Shown here: piece after piece, positions 1 to 12,106 of the stretch
Numbering within the stretch: position 1 is the first letter of the stretch
Layout: every line of letters starts with the position of its first letter
Assembly: GCA_006386115.1 (NCBI GenBank)
Contig: VFIW01000028.1
Span: 342,512-406,511, forward strand
DNA: 64,000 bases
From: Globisporangium splendens
Lineage: Eukaryota; Oomycota; Peronosporomycetes; Pythiales; Pythiaceae
Direction: 5' to 3'
Notes under the pieces: generated by a model
Seen by the model: the letters and a program-made list of their open reading frames with translations, nothing else
Databases searched by the model: none
Told to the model about the DNA's origin: nothing
Program-made: the position numbers and the translations under genes

Positions 1-622
1 CATCAATGAGGATCGGACTTCTATTTTGTGTCTGTCCCCTTAAAGAGCCAGTGCCATGCATTGTACTTTGAATTTGCATGCTGAGACTTGCCAAAGCTGA
101 TATCGGACTTTTGTTTTACTGGGGCTTCTATTAGTGAAGTCACCTGAATTAGCAAAGCGATGCATTTGCTTGATGCTCGGATCCATCTTTCCTTCCTTAG
201 CTGCTCCACAAACTCACACTTGCACTTCCAAGTCTCTTCTCTCACATGCTGAGCTTCCTTCATTGATTCGTTACTAGAGATTGCAGGTGCCACTTGACAG
301 ATAATACACAAGCGGAAGCAACACAAATAGACATAAAAAGAAAAAAATCATTCAAATAGCTGCTGGTGCTAGCCGGCTGCGCTAGAACAAAGTCTCGGTA
401 CCCGCCGTCTTTCTCTTTTTCCTTTGCCACTCAACACCTGGCATAGGATGGCGAGAAAAACTGCATCGGCTGACTGCACGCTCATTCATTTTCTTCGTGG
501 AAGATAATAACTTGTACAAATCGAAATCAACACACCACAACAGCACATATGCACCAACCTCGAGCGAGTTGGCGAACGCAAAGCTTTGGTGTCTGCGTGA
601 GGATGACTCACGCTTCGCTCGC
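1..622. other. Gene-free flank downstream of CS1
   Basis: Positions 1-622 follow the CS1 stop codon. Reading frames of about 100 codons exist here, but none resembles the neighbouring genes or any family I recognise, and no splice-linked exons can be assembled. I see no convincing gene. Confidence 0.4.
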
Positions 623-2882
623 TCATGCAGATGCTTCGTGGTGACCGTGACCCAGCCCTGTGCACCCAGCGTACACGCCTCCGTCGCTGCGTGCGAGTTT
701 GTCAACGATCAGCGTCTTCATCTTGTCATGGCACATCGGCATCGACGAAAAGAACTTGTCTTGCTGCTGTTGGGAAATCTTGTGTGGAAACATGTGAAAT
801 TTCGCGAGCAAGAATCGCTTCATGATCACGTAATTTCTTCCATTCTCATCCACATGGCCTGTCAACACGACGCTGTAGAATGAAAATATAACACATCGTC
901 AGAAACCGCTCGAGCCAATGATACAAAGAAAAGACACAAATTGAGGCAGGTTAGACAGAGAAAAAAAAAGACGTACCCACTGGACACATCCTTGCGAATA
1001 CGTTCCGAAGCTTGGTATGGATGCAGATCATCTTGATCAATGTAATCAGTGGCCATGATCGCCACATTGTCGGCAAAGCGACTGTAGAAAAGTGCGTTCG
1101 ATTCCACATCCGGCATGTTCTCCACTTCGCTGTCGTCCCACTTCATGCTGGACACAATCCGTTGGTGCATGAAGTTGCACCGAATCTGGTCGTACGACTA
1201 CAGAACAGAGTTGGAAAAAAAAAAAAAAGATCGTTAAGCGCCGTTTTGAGTTCACACTCATTCTGACAAAAACAAAAAAAAAGTGCGTACCTCGCGAACC
1301 GTAAGACGTCCCATTTGGTTGGCCAACGACTCGTCTTTTCCCGCAATCTGCTCATAAATGGCGCCTGCAACGGCGAGGACGCCGACGTCGTCGTACCGTG
1401 AGATCGCGAAATTCACGCAGTAGTTTTTACCGAATTTCTCAAACATGTCCGAGTATTGGTACGGCTGGTTCAAGTTCAGTCCCTGTGACTTCTGCTCAAT
1501 GTATTTGAACGTCATGTCCAATTTCTCCTCACGCAACGAGAGAATCGTTTGCCTTCTCTCGTTGAAGTCACGACCCAAGTGGATGTACGATTCCATGGGC
1601 GTCATCAAAGCGAGACGCTGTAGATATTTGAGAAAGATTACCGACAAGGGTTAGCCACAAGATATATATGGTACAAAGAAGCAGGAAGGAGCGCAACTTG
1701 AAACATACCACATCATTTACTGGAGCGAAGGCAAGCATCGCCTTGAAATTGTCCAGATACACCTGCTGTTGTGACACCAACTCGTTCAAGATCGTACCCT
1801 CGCGCTTCCCCTTTACCAGCGCTTCCTTGTCCTCCGCATCACGTCCGCGTCCGCGCTTCGACTTGATATTCACACGTTGCGGTCGATTCGACTTCGCGCG
1901 CGACAACAAGTAATCATATTGCGCTTCCAAGTACTTGGCCTCCTTCTTCAACAGCTCAGCATCGTTCTGTAATTAAGTAAAGGCAAGAGATCAATAAACC
2001 ATCTCAATAGCAAGTCGCCTGGAATAAATACGGCCAACGTACTTGGACTTTGGCTTCCACGTCGACGACTTCGATTTCACAATCTTCTTCGACTTCAGTT
2101 TCCTCTTCGGCCGAAAGATCGATTACATTTTGATGGATGGCATGCTGTTCTTTATTCTGTAGCAACTGCGTCGTTGGCGCATCGTGCATTGGTGTCGCCT
2201 GTGGTGACAACGTCTGCGCCATGAGCCACGCCTGGTGCTGTTGCTGCTTCATCAATGAGAACTCGTCGAAATCCCCACGCAACGGCGAGCTCATGAACTC
2301 GTTCGTCGAGCTCGGGCACGAACTTGGGCACGGCGACGACATGACATCCACATCGGTGAATGTCTCGGCGTCGCAATCTTCATCAAACCGTGGCGACGAC
2401 GCCGACGACGACGACGTGGACGGCGACATCTGCTGATGCTGCTGGGATTGCGGCTCGAGACCAGAGAAGCAGCCGTTCGTGTCCATGTCCATTTTCACAA
2501 CTTTCTCCATCTCATGCAAAAACTCATCACTGTGAATCAAAAAATCGGTCAGGTCGTCGTCACCACCCAACGTCGCCGTCACGTTTAAAAGCAGATCCTG
2601 TTCCTTGGCCGCCTGGGTCAACGGCGTCGTCGCTTGGGTCGTCGCAGCGTCGCCACTAATGATCTCGCACTCGCCATCGATGATCGTATCGAGACCCACA
2701 AAGCTGTTCCCTAGCAGATCATCGACATTCAGCATCTGAAGCGACGTCGCAGTCGTCGTCGTCACGCCATTCGAATACACCGGTTGCTCGGCGTCAACGC
2801 CGTGGTGGTCGTCGCTCTCGACGAACTGCAGCAAGTCGTATTCCAGCACGAAATCATCCGGAAGCGTCGTCGCAGCCGCCAT
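623..2882 (-). CDS. CS1: coiled-coil/START-like protein, five exons
   Basis: Exons on the minus strand: 2882-2043, 1966-1709, 1617-1291, 1197-977 and 872-623 (631 aa), joined by GT-AG introns that keep one frame. Residues 1-280 are acidic, Ser- and Gln-rich, like an activation-type low-complexity region. Residues 281-366 form a charged helix with a basic patch (KSKRGRGRD). Residues 367-631 are a diverged START-like domain opening with a TPMESYIHLGRD segment and holding DYIDQDDLHPYQ near residue 526. It pairs with CS2, which has the same five-exon layout and an identical 327-nt third exon length, so the two are a tandem duplicate. The canonical basic motif before the coil seen in most relatives is missing. 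Function is not known; a lipid-responsive regulator is an inference from layout. The ATG at 2882 is the first in frame. Confidence 0.8.
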
Positions 2883-4232
2883 GTTCGTTCTCTTGATCGC
2901 TGTTAGGCTCTGAAAAATGCGGTAATTCGAGCGGCAGCACGTGTGTGTGCGTGAGTGTGTGGTGTGGTGTGTGGTGGTCTCTTTTCTTGTCGAGCTGGGG
3001 ACTCAACAACCTGCAGCAGATGAGGTGGAGACAGAGCGAGGAAGGGAAGACGGTGATAGTCCAACAGAGGCACGCAGCTTCTGTCTTGTACGCTTTGGAT
3101 CGATCGACACGCGCACACGCAGCGGCAGATGCGCTTGAGCTTTTTTGCTTTCGACTGTGTCGGAGGGAGAGTGAACGCGGTCACTCCTCACGCACGTTCT
3201 CGAACAAACGGAATGAGAGCAGGGGAGGAGGAAGAGAAGAGAGCGGACGCTGACGGCGGACGGAGAGGGGATGGTGGAGTGAACGGAGATGGGATGGTGG
3301 AGCGGACGCAACTCGACTTCCCTTCACATAAACACTGCTCTCTTCGATCTTTAATCGATACAAAAAGGAAAGCAATTCCATTCGCCTTTATTCTGTGATC
3401 TATTCGATAAGGATGAAACGTCCCCTTGCCCTACTTTGTCCACTATCGAGAACCGACCAACACTCATGCTGCATCAGATTAGACGACTCATGATTGGCCG
3501 AAAACACGCAATGATGATGCTCAATGCAGCCAATAATACTCATGATTACCAATTTGCACCGCGATGATTGGCTGGAACTTGGCACGCTTTTAAAGATGGG
3601 TAATACGTAAACGTGATCCCATAATTTCGCGACGATGACGCCACTCGGGTTTAAACCGATGCCGTTCTTTTCTACAGGGGCGGAATGGAACAGACCGAGA
3701 GACAGGGAGACGGTTGCTGTATTCCCCGTTTTGAACTGTCTCCTGAAGGCTGACGAACCAATCGTCCATAACAGCATTTCAACGGCTTAATTATTATCCA
3801 CTTGTCGCTGTTTCGCTGCCATGCTTGTTCACTCCTTGTGCTGGTTCAACAAGCTGATCCCCCTCCGTCCGATCCTCTCTCCAGCGAATGTTGACACCTC
3901 GACTTTATGGACGAATCAACCAATTCAAAGAATTGGCGATTCTGGGTTCACTGGATCAGGCGCGATTTGCAGCATCCCACAGTCAATACACGGTTATTTC
4001 GTTGTTTTGTTTTGTCTCACGGTTTAGTGGTTTTAGTTTTGCAACTGTCGTATTTATCAGAAATCCAGATCTCGCACCAACAGCCATTTCGCAGTTGTAG
4101 CAACGCGAAAATGGCACGTCATAATGCGGATCCACCACCACATGTGCTATATTCGCATTCTCATTACACAGCAAATCCGAGGATGCAAGACGGCATCTAT
4201 TAGGTACAGTAAAATCACCAAATAGCGTCCAC
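2883..4232. other. Intergenic region upstream of CS1
   Basis: About 1.35 kb between the CS1 start and the CS2 stop. It holds a GT-rich imperfect microsatellite at about 2940-2990 and a purine-rich stretch at about 3200-3300, which probably includes the CS1 promoter and 5' leader. Frames at 3400-3777 and 3821-4200 do not resemble known proteins. No other feature is supported. Confidence 0.45.
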
Positions 4233-6270
4233 TCACGGTGATGACGACGGGGATGGTGGAGGGGACGCGCTCTCGCTTTCAGCAGCACATGCCGCAGCAG
4301 ATGCTGCAGCAGATGATGCATTAGATGAGGCAGCAGGTACCGCAGCAGATGCCGCAGCAGAGACCTCTGATACTGCTGCTGCTGCAGGTGGCGGTCGCGG
4401 AAACGAATATTTGACGAAGACGCTCTTCTTGTTGCCTTTCCGCCGCTTGGCGATGCAGAAGCGCACGGCCTGACCCCAGAGGATGACGCGCGTCGAGATC
4501 GCCTGCAGGATCTCGGGCGTCGGTGTGATGCTGTTGAAGTGGTGCTTGATGAACGAAAAGCGCTTCATGATCACGCACGGCGCGCCGTCGGCATTCACGT
4601 GCGGGCTTAATGTGATTCTATCCACGACACACACACAATGAGACCATTTAGACTAGATCACACGAATAGCCATAATGCTGAACAGCATGGTGAAAGCATG
4701 GGCACGTACCCAACGGAGATGTCTTTGCGGATGCGACCACTTTTTCTGTACGGATGCCATTCGTCGTCGTCCACGTAGTCGCACATCATCACAGCCATGT
4801 TGCCGTCCACGGTCTTCCGATAGAACACGCAATTGGACTCTTGCACGACGAAGCCGCGGTCGTGGAGATGGCGCTTGGGAATGTCCACACGGTCGACGAT
4901 CCGCGCATTCAGAAACGTCTCCTCCAGTCCGTCGAAGAACTGCATCACAATGCAGCAACCCAAAGTCAATGCCTCACGGGGTTTCTTTGCTTTCAATAGG
5001 CACAAATATGCATATACTTACGGTCCTTACCTCTCGATTCGTGACACAGCCGAGCATCTGCGAGATGCCGTCGTTCGAGGTCACAAAGTGGTCCTGGATG
5101 ATGTCAACGACGTCGGCGATCGTCGTGCGGTCCAATTGCGAGACGCTGAAGTCCACGGTGTAGAATTTGCCGAATTTCTCGAACGTATCCAAGTAGAAAA
5201 ACTCGCGCTGCGGGTCAATATCGCGCGCCTGGTACTCGATATACTGTCGCACGGCGTCGATCTTCTCGTCGCGCATCGCCAGAAGCTGTGCGCGACGCTC
5301 AATCGGATCGCGACCGAGTTTGATGTACGACTCCATTGGCGTCATCAGCGTCATTCTCTGTACAAATATACAGGTAAGCACACGAATGAGTCAATGCAAT
5401 GCGGAATAGGACTTGACTCGAAGCTTTTAACACGTACGTAGTGGTTGAGTGGCGACTGTAGGAGCAGCAGCTCAAGGTCGCGCAGACTCCTTTGCTGCTG
5501 GATCGCGAGTTCCGCGAGCATCTGCTGCTGTCGCATTACGGTCTCCAGATTCTGTTTCTCGAGCTCTGCCTGCTCCCGCAGCGTCGCGTCTTCCGATCTT
5601 TCGAGTGCATTCACGGCGGCTGCCGCTGCATCAGCCTTAAACTGCAGGAAATCGCGCTGCGCCTGCAGAAACGCGAGTTCTCGCTGCAAAAGTTCTCGCT
5701 CATGCTAAACAAATGAAAAGATACACAGAAGGATTCGTTTAGACACACGAAAGCAGTTGTGTCAGCGAAATGTGCATTTAACATGCATAAACACACCGTG
5801 TGCTGTTCGTTTGTCGCTGGAGTCTCTTCTGGTTCATGGTTGGACTCATTCTCATCATCGTGTGTGGCTAGCGTCTCGATAGCATGTGTGACGCTCATAT
5901 CCCAGTCCATAGCTGTGTCATGATCATGATGATGACGCTCTGTGGTGTGCGCCATTGGCGTTATCTGTAGCTGTTCACTGTGGTGGTGCTGGTGGTGCAG
6001 CAGTGCTGTGGGGTCTGCTGCGTTCTGCGAGATCAGGAGCGCCTCGATGTCCTGGAAGAGCATGGCGTCCATGAACGCGTCGCTGCCATCGGCGCTCGCG
6101 TCATCGTCGTTGTGGTCGCCTGCGGGGCTCGCGTTGCTGACCGACGTCGTTGACGTCGAGGGACTGTGCGCGACTGACGGATGTATCGCGTCGATGTCCA
6201 TGAGCTCCGAGAGCGTGTGCGCGTCGAAGAGCAGGTCGTCGGCGTGGTGGTCGCCCATCGTCTCGATCAT
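4233..6270 (-). CDS. CS2: coiled-coil/START-like protein, five exons
   Basis: Exons on the minus strand: 6270-5797, 5704-5438, 5357-5031, 4939-4710 and 4617-4233 (560 aa). The N-terminus (1-158) is rich in Asp, His and Ser. Residues 159-247 are a long Glu/Gln/Leu coiled coil with many QR and LQ pairs. Residues 248 onward are START-like, with TPMESYIKLGRD at the start and DYVDDDEWHPYR near residue 410. The C-terminus ends in an unusual tail of about 55 residues made of Ala, Ser and Pro, encoded by GCA/GCT-rich triplet repeats at about 4236-4400. That tail is absent from CS1 and probably arose by repeat expansion. Exon lengths and intron phases match CS1, so the model is firm. The gene is head-to-head with the aldolase-like gene across 500 bp. 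Confidence 0.8.
4236..4400 (-). repeat. Ala/Ser triplet-repeat tract in the CS2 tail
   Basis: Imperfect GCAGCAGAT/GCAGCAGC triplet repeats encode the Ala/Ser/Pro-rich end of CS2. The tract is low complexity and likely to vary in length between strains. Confidence 0.6.
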
Positions 6271-6770
6271 TCTCTTCGTGACGTCCGCTGATAATCGGAA
6301 TGACGAGAATGCACCAGAACGAGAGAGAAGCCAGTGGTGAGTTATTTAACTGTAAGCAAGCACGAGATTGCGCATGGTGAAAAAGCAGCATAATCAGTGG
6401 CGACCTCAGCTAAAACCGAGCGAGTTGGGGGTGGTTTATGCGCTGGTTGAGTGTCCAAGAACAGGTTTATTCGGGACAATTCTTCGATAAATTGCAGATA
6501 TCAGGCGGTTATTATTTCGTGCCAAAGGATAAACAACCCTTCTACCATTTTAAGACACTCACGCATGAGTTGTATTGATTTATTGGTTGAATACAAGCAA
6601 TATCTCCCTTTACTGACCAATCAGTTCAGCAACACACACAGTTGCTAAAAGCTCGTCGACCCATGCTAAAATCTGCCTTAAAAGAAGCTCGACGTCGCTA
6701 ATTCCGTGCGAGCCAATTGCCAGCACATCCATTTCCCAGACTTCAAAGTAGGATTTCGTACTAAACAAGC
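6271..6770. promoter_or_regulatory. Divergent intergenic region between CS2 and the aldolase-like gene
   Basis: 500 bp between two divergent start codons. It is AT-rich with no coding frame of note and must contain both promoters. I could not place a specific core element with confidence. Confidence 0.4.
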
Positions 6771-8257
6771 ATGTGGCGTGCGTCGGGGAGCTCGTCGCTC
6801 GCGGCTACGGCTGCCATCGCGGCCACGGCGTTCGCAGTCGGAGGCGCTGCCGCGCGCCGCTACCTCAGTGCTGGTGCCAAAGCGCATCGCGTCGGCGCGT
6901 CCGTGGCGCTCGCACGCCGCTGCCCCGCGAAAGTCGGCGACACGCTCGAGAACGTCGAGACTCCATGTCTCGTCGTGGATCTTGATGCGGTTCGTATCCA
7001 TTGTGGAATGCATGATAGATGCTGTGCGTTATTGCCATCACGGTGTATTTACTGTTTGTGTATGTAGATGGAGAAGAATCTGATCGCATTGCCGCGGTCG
7101 CTGAGTGAGATCGCGCCGCAAGTCGCGATTCGCCCGCATGCCAAGGCACACAAGTGCACCGAGATCGGCCGCCTGCAACTGCACTACTCCAAGGTAAAGC
7201 GTCCATTTGCATATACATATACAAACAACCTTCATACTGATGCAGTCTGGGTATTAACCGCGAATGCTGTGGTAATCGCTAGGCTGTGGGACTCTGCTGC
7301 CAGAAAGTGGCGGAAGCCGAAGCCATGTTTGCGGGCGGCGTCCGCGATCTGCTGCTGAGTAATGAGATCTACGGTGCGCCGCGGTACGAGCGCATGGCGG
7401 AGCTCGCGAAGCAGGGTGCTGTGGTGACGCTGATCTTTGACCACGCGGAGACGATTCGCCAGGCTGACGCTGTCGCGACCGCCCATGGCGTCAAGTTTGG
7501 CGCGCTCGTGGACGTCAACGTCGGTCAGAATCGATGCGGTGTCGACTCAGTGGACGACGCGGTCGTGCTCGCTCAGCAGATCCATGCGTCGCAGCACCTG
7601 CAGCTTCGCGGTATCCAGGCATATCATGGCTCGGCGCAGCACATCCGAAGCTATGCCGAGAAAGCCAAGGTCATCGACACGGTCGCGGACAAAGCCAAGA
7701 GAGTGCGCGACGCGTTCGTGAAGCAAGGGCTCAAGTGTGACGTTGTCACGGGAGGAGGGACAGGAACGTACCTCCTCGAAGCCCAAAGCGGCGTGTTCAC
7801 CGAAGTGCAACCAGGTTCGTACCTGTTCAACGACGCCGACTACGCGCGCAACCTCGGCGCAGACGGTGAGAAAGTGCGGCAGTGGGAACAGAGTCTGTTT
7901 GTGCTGACGACCGTGATGAGCACGAACCACGGCGCGAAGCCGCCGCGCTCCGTCGTGGACGCCGGCATGAAAGCCGTGTCCCTGGACTCTGGTGCGCCGC
8001 TCGTGTACTCGTCGATCGATGCGAGCGCGCTGCCGCAACTCGAGTACCAGGGCGGCGGCGACGAGCACGGGATCCTCGTCCTGACTGCTGGCGACAAGAG
8101 CAAGTCCGAGATTCCGATGCCGGCGCTTGGCAAGAAGCTGCTGCTCACTCCTGGCCACTGCGACCCGACGACGAACCTCTACGACTTTGTCGTCGGTTTC
8201 CGCAATGGCACCGTCGAGCACGTGTGGGAAGTCGCGGCACGCGGTCCAGGCAACTAA
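6771..8257 (+). CDS. D-threonine aldolase / D-serine dehydratase-like PLP enzyme
   Basis: Exons 6771-6989, 7068-7193 and 7283-8257 (439 aa), with GT-AG introns of 78 and 89 bp. The family is fold-type III, PLP- and metal-dependent, and cleaves D-threonine or related D-3-hydroxy amino acids, or dehydrates D-serine. Visible marks are ETPCLVVDLDA just before the first intron, RPHAKAHK at about 95-102 with the likely PLP lysine K99, and a barrel region with DVNVGQNRCGV and GIQAYHGSAQH. Near the C-terminus PGHCDPT places a His and an Asp two residues apart (H407, D409), the metal-ligand spacing known from D-threonine aldolases. The first 30 residues are Ala-rich and hydrophobic followed by Arg, suggesting an organelle-targeting or membrane leader. 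It is convergent with the helicase gene, 178 bp apart. The exact substrate cannot be decided from sequence. Confidence 0.85.
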
Positions 8258-8435
8258 GTAGCCTTGTGTGATCGATGCGGCGCGTTGTAAGGTCATGTGT
8301 CAGTGTTTACTTTGCGCATGAGGATGGGAAGGTGTTTGTACAACACCAATTATGCAATCTCTTTCCATTTCTCTTTAAAATGTGTACGCTCCATGTAGTC
8401 CAGACGGTATATGTATCTCTCTTTCTTGTGTTTGC

Positions 8436-9756
8436 CTAAATGAGGTCCGCGACGTTGGCGGGCATCTCGTCGATCTGCGTGCTGTAGTACTGCTCGATGT
8501 CTCGAAGGATGCGCACGTCGTCCTCCTTGACAAAGTTGATGGCCACGCCCTTGCGACCGAAGCGACCCGAGCGGCCGATGCGGTGGATGTAGAGCTCGCG
8601 GTTGTTGGGCAGGTCGTAGCAGATCACGAGCGACACCTGCTGCACGTCGAGACCGCGGCCCCAGACGTCGGTCGTGATGAGCACACGCGAGCCGCCGGAG
8701 CGGAACTCCTGCATGATGGCGTCGCGCTCCTTCTGCGGCATGTCGCCGTGCATGGACGAGACCGTGAAGTTGGCGTCGCGCATCTTGCTGGTGAGCCAGT
8801 CGACCTTGCGCTTCGTGTTGCAGAAGATCACGGCCTGCGTGATCGTGAGCGTGTCGTAGAGATCGCAGAGCGTGTCGAACTTCCACTCCTCCTTGTCCAC
8901 AGCCACAAAGAACTGCTTGATGCCCTCGAGCGTGAGCTCGTCGCGCTTCACGAGCACCTTCACCGGCTCGTTCATGAACTTGTTGGTCAGGTTCAGCACC
9001 TCCTGCGGCAGCGTCGCCGACACAAGCAGCACCTGCGTCGACGGCGGTAGGTACCGGTAAATGTCGTAGATCTGGTCCTTGAACCCCTTGTTCAGCATCT
9101 CATCAGCCTCGTCGATCACGAGCATCTTGATATTCCGCGTGCGCAGATTTCGGCGACGGATCATGTCAAAGATGCGTCCGGGCGTGCCCGACACCACCTG
9201 CACGCCGTAGTCCAACCGCCGGATATCTTCGCCGATGGACTTGCCACCGATGCACGCGTGGCACTGCACGTTCATGAAATCGCCGAGCGCCAACAGCACT
9301 TTCTGCGTCTGCTCCGCCAACTCACGCGTCGGCGAGATCACGAGCGCCTGCGTCTCGTTGCTCGACGTGTCGAGCGTCTGCAGGATCGAGATCGAGAACA
9401 CTGCCGTCTTGCCCGTGCCCGACTGCGACTGTGCGATCAGATCGCGACCCTGAATGGCGGGCTTGATCGCACGCTGCTGGATTGCCGACGGCTTCTCGAA
9501 CCCGTACGAGTAGATGCCGCGCAGCAGGTCTTCCTTGAGCCCCATGGACTCGAACGTGCTGTACACCTGGATGTCTTTGGTCGTCGTGAACTCGACCGTG
9601 TCGCCATCGTCTTCGTCCACAAGGCGAGTGCCTGCACAAATAACACATATACACCCATACGACACATTCCACTCTATTAGATGGACGCATTCGCAGGCAT
9701 CTTCTCGTGCATACAGTGAACGTACGTCTGCGCGCGTTGCCGTCTTCGCGTGCCAT
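8436..9756 (-). CDS. EIF4A3: DEAD-box RNA helicase eIF4A-III (exon-junction complex, FAL1 type)
   Basis: Exons 9756-9726 and 9631-8436 on the minus strand (408 aa, close to the roughly 410 aa of animal eIF4A-III). The ten-codon first exon was found by splicing: [10 protein letters not shown] joins [11 protein letters not shown], giving the usual N-terminus. Motifs in order are the Q motif ([10 protein letters not shown]), [26 protein letters not shown], the HGDMPQ region, [11 protein letters not shown] and HRIGRSGR. The variants [10 protein letters not shown] and VDWLTSKM are typical of eIF4A-III rather than eIF4A-I. The protein anchors the exon-junction complex on spliced mRNA and takes part in rRNA processing. 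An in-frame read-through upstream of 9631 is intron sequence, not protein. Single-copy housekeeping gene, head-to-head with BBS5. Confidence 0.93.
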
Positions 9757-10087
9757 GCCTCCGCTTGCTTTTTGCCTTTTTTGTTTGGGTATTTTGGCGC
9801 TCTTTGGCTCCATTCACCCCCACAGAATCTCAAATCTGCAGCATTTAGACCAATAAAAAGACACGTCACGAATATTCAGCCAATAAATTCTCTATTCCTT
9901 CACGAACGTCTTTCACTGGTTGAAAAGTCTTCAATGGAATAAAATGGTGTGTCAGATTAGGGTCGTGCATTCCCATTAATGTGGGACACATTATGTTCGC
10001 ACCCTAAACCCATTCGCGTCGTTTCGCGCACCTTGATGGTGCCACTATAAGAAACTGAGGCTGTTGCTGCAAGGCAAGTGAATCGAA
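9757..10087. promoter_or_regulatory. Divergent promoter region between eIF4A-III and BBS5
   Basis: 331 bp between divergent start codons. It has CCAAT-like runs (ccaataaa at about 9850 and 9890), but I cannot assign a core promoter. Nothing codes here. Confidence 0.4.
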
Positions 10088-11113
10088 ATGGAGATCCGCA
10101 CGGCGCGCGAGTCGCTCGCGTGGCAGGGCCGCGAGATCCGCTTCGATGTGTCGTCGGCGGCCATGGATCTGCGCAAGGGCGAGGTGCTCATCGACTCGAT
10201 CAACTCGGTGGAGGACACCAAGGGCAACAACGGCGAGCGCGGGTCCTTGGAGATCACCAACCTGCGGCTGCTCTGGGCGTCGTACAAGTCCGTGCGCACC
10301 AACCTGAGCATTGGCTACAGCTGCATCCAGACGGTCAAGATCCGCACAGCGACGTCGAAATTACGCGGGAATACTCAGGCGCTGTACGTCATGACCAAGT
10401 ACGCGAACTCGCGCTTCGAGTTCATCTTCACGAGTCTCGTAAAAGCGAGTCCTCGATTGTTTGCAGCAATCCAGTCCGTGTTTCGGTCCTACGAGGCGAC
10501 GAAGTTGTATCGCGAACTAAAGCTCCGTGAAGCCATCATCAAGGAGAAAGAGCTCGCGCTGCTCCCACACGAACAGGTGTACACTCGTCTCAATGGCGTC
10601 TGGAACCTGTCGTCGGACCAGGGCAATTTAGGTGCCTTCTTCGCGACGAATGTGCGGACCGTGTGGCACGCGAACCTCGCTGAAAACTTCAACGTGAGCA
10701 TCCCGTACATGCAGATCAACTCGGCGCGCATCCGGAACTCGAAGTTTGGTCCCGCGCTCGTGATCGAGACGTCGCCTGCGAGCGGCGGGTACATCTTGGG
10801 ATTCCGCGTGGACCCCGAGGACCGCTTGCACGAGTTGTTCAAGGAGATTCAGAGTCTGCACCAAGTGTTCTCGACGAACCCGATCTACGGTGTGGACTAC
10901 GAAGTCGAAGAGAAGCCGGCGAGTCTGGACGTCATGAAGCAGCCGCGGAAGCTTGACGACGTCAAGATCGAAGAGGACTACTCGAGCTCCATGGACGCGT
11001 TCGCAGCGTACTACGCGGCTGTCAACAGGAATCAGGACCGTCCGCCGATGTTCTCGAGGGAACTCGGTCTCGCGATTGAGAGTCAGCCCGATGGCTTCAC
11101 GCTTTCCAAGTGA
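10088..11113 (+). CDS. BBS5: BBS5, BBSome subunit
   Basis: A single exon of 341 aa, the normal length of BBS5. It carries two tandem PH-like (DM16) repeats: the first at about 25-130 ([33 protein letters not shown]) continuing through [13 protein letters not shown], the second at about 155-270 ([20 protein letters not shown], then SIPYMQI). BBS5 binds phosphoinositides and belongs to the octameric BBSome that sorts membrane proteins into cilia and flagella. Its intact presence argues that this organism still builds flagella. It lies 87 bp upstream of the next gene on the same strand. Confidence 0.93.
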   Translation: MEIRTARESLAWQGREIRFDVSSAAMDLRKGEVLIDSINSVEDTKGNNGERGSLEITNLRLLWASYKSVRTNLSIGYSCIQTVKIRTATSKLRGNTQALYVMTKYANSRFEFIFTSLVKASPRLFAAIQSVFRSYEATKLYRELKLREAIIKEKELALLPHEQVYTRLNGVWNLSSDQGNLGAFFATNVRTVWHANLAENFNVSIPYMQINSARIRNSKFGPALVIETSPASGGYILGFRVDPEDRLHELFKEIQSLHQVFSTNPIYGVDYEVEEKPASLDVMKQPRKLDDVKIEEDYSSSMDAFAAYYAAVNRNQDRPPMFSRELGLAIESQPDGFTLSK

Positions 11114-11200
11114 GACCGAGAAAAAAGGATTTCCAAGAGCTCCATTCACGCGTTTCCATTGCCATCACTGCGCCAAGCAGAGGCTGAAGACGGATACACG

Positions 11201-11909
11201 ATGTCGCTCTGTCACATCGCGCTCGTGGCGATCACGGTGGCGCTGGTCGCGTCCATCAATATGACCTCAGCTGCCCGCAGCATCATCGAGGACTACAACC
11301 GGCGAGCGTTCTATTCGCAAGTGCGTTTGCCCAAATCGCCTCAAGATCCGATCGTACAAGCTACCACAGAGGTAAACCATCAGCAAGTGACGCATGCTTC
11401 TTTGTTAGAGATGTATATACGCTCACTGAGGCTCTATTTGCATCTTGTAGTTTGCGGTCGAAGAGCTCCAGTCGCTGCCCGACTCGTGGATCTACCGAAC
11501 GCTTCGACTGAACAAGATCCACGAGGCATCGACGGAGGTCGGCGACTCCCATTACATGATCCACCTGCGCGTAGCTCTCGGGTCGCCGCGCTTTGAAAGC
11601 AAGCGAGCCGAGGAGGACTTTGAGCTCATCTTCCTCGAAACCAAAGAGGACGTGCGCTCGGCAGCGAGAGCTACGCGCGCGAATGTCACGCGCAGCATCG
11701 CGATCGGCGAGTTCCCAGTCATGGACGAAGGCGCGACCGAGGAGTTCTGGATCCAGATGGTCGAAGAGCGTCGCCGCAAGCGCGCGGCACTTTTCCAGAG
11801 CTGGTTGGCAGAAGACGAGGAAGAACGCGACAAGAGTTCGCGACCAAAGTCATCCAAACCCAAGAAGAAAATGTCCATGAGCGAACTTCGTGGCATGTCC
11901 ACGAAATAG
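11201..11909 (+). CDS. Small secreted protein with cystatin-like fold (tentative)
   Basis: Exons 11201-11371 and 11451-11909 (209 aa). The ATG at 11201 gives a clear signal-peptide-like start ([18 protein letters not shown]). Residues 55-110 ([19 protein letters not shown], then [19 protein letters not shown]) have the helix-then-strand pattern of cystatins, with STEVGDSHY in place of the inhibitory Q-x-V-x-G loop, so protease inhibition is doubtful. There is an N-glycosylation site (NVT) in the middle and a Lys/Ser-rich basic tail. An alternative upstream ATG at 11159 would hide the signal peptide and is disfavoured. It may be a lumenal protein rather than an effector. Function unknown. Confidence 0.6.
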
Positions 11910-12038
<129 letters not shown>

Positions 12039-12106
12039 TGAGTAGAAAAGGAGAAATGATAATTACAAAATACAATTCGAGATGCCAGCATGCGCTCTTG
12101 TATGTT

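Noticed and set aside
7547..8296. Long minus-strand frame opposite the aldolase-like gene
   Set aside because: A shadow of the GC-rich coding exon on the other strand; the plus-strand protein has all family motifs.
9632..9869. In-frame N-terminal extension of the helicase up to 9869
   Set aside because: It contains intron sequence. Splicing 9725-9632 gives a normal eIF4A-III N-terminus of the right length.
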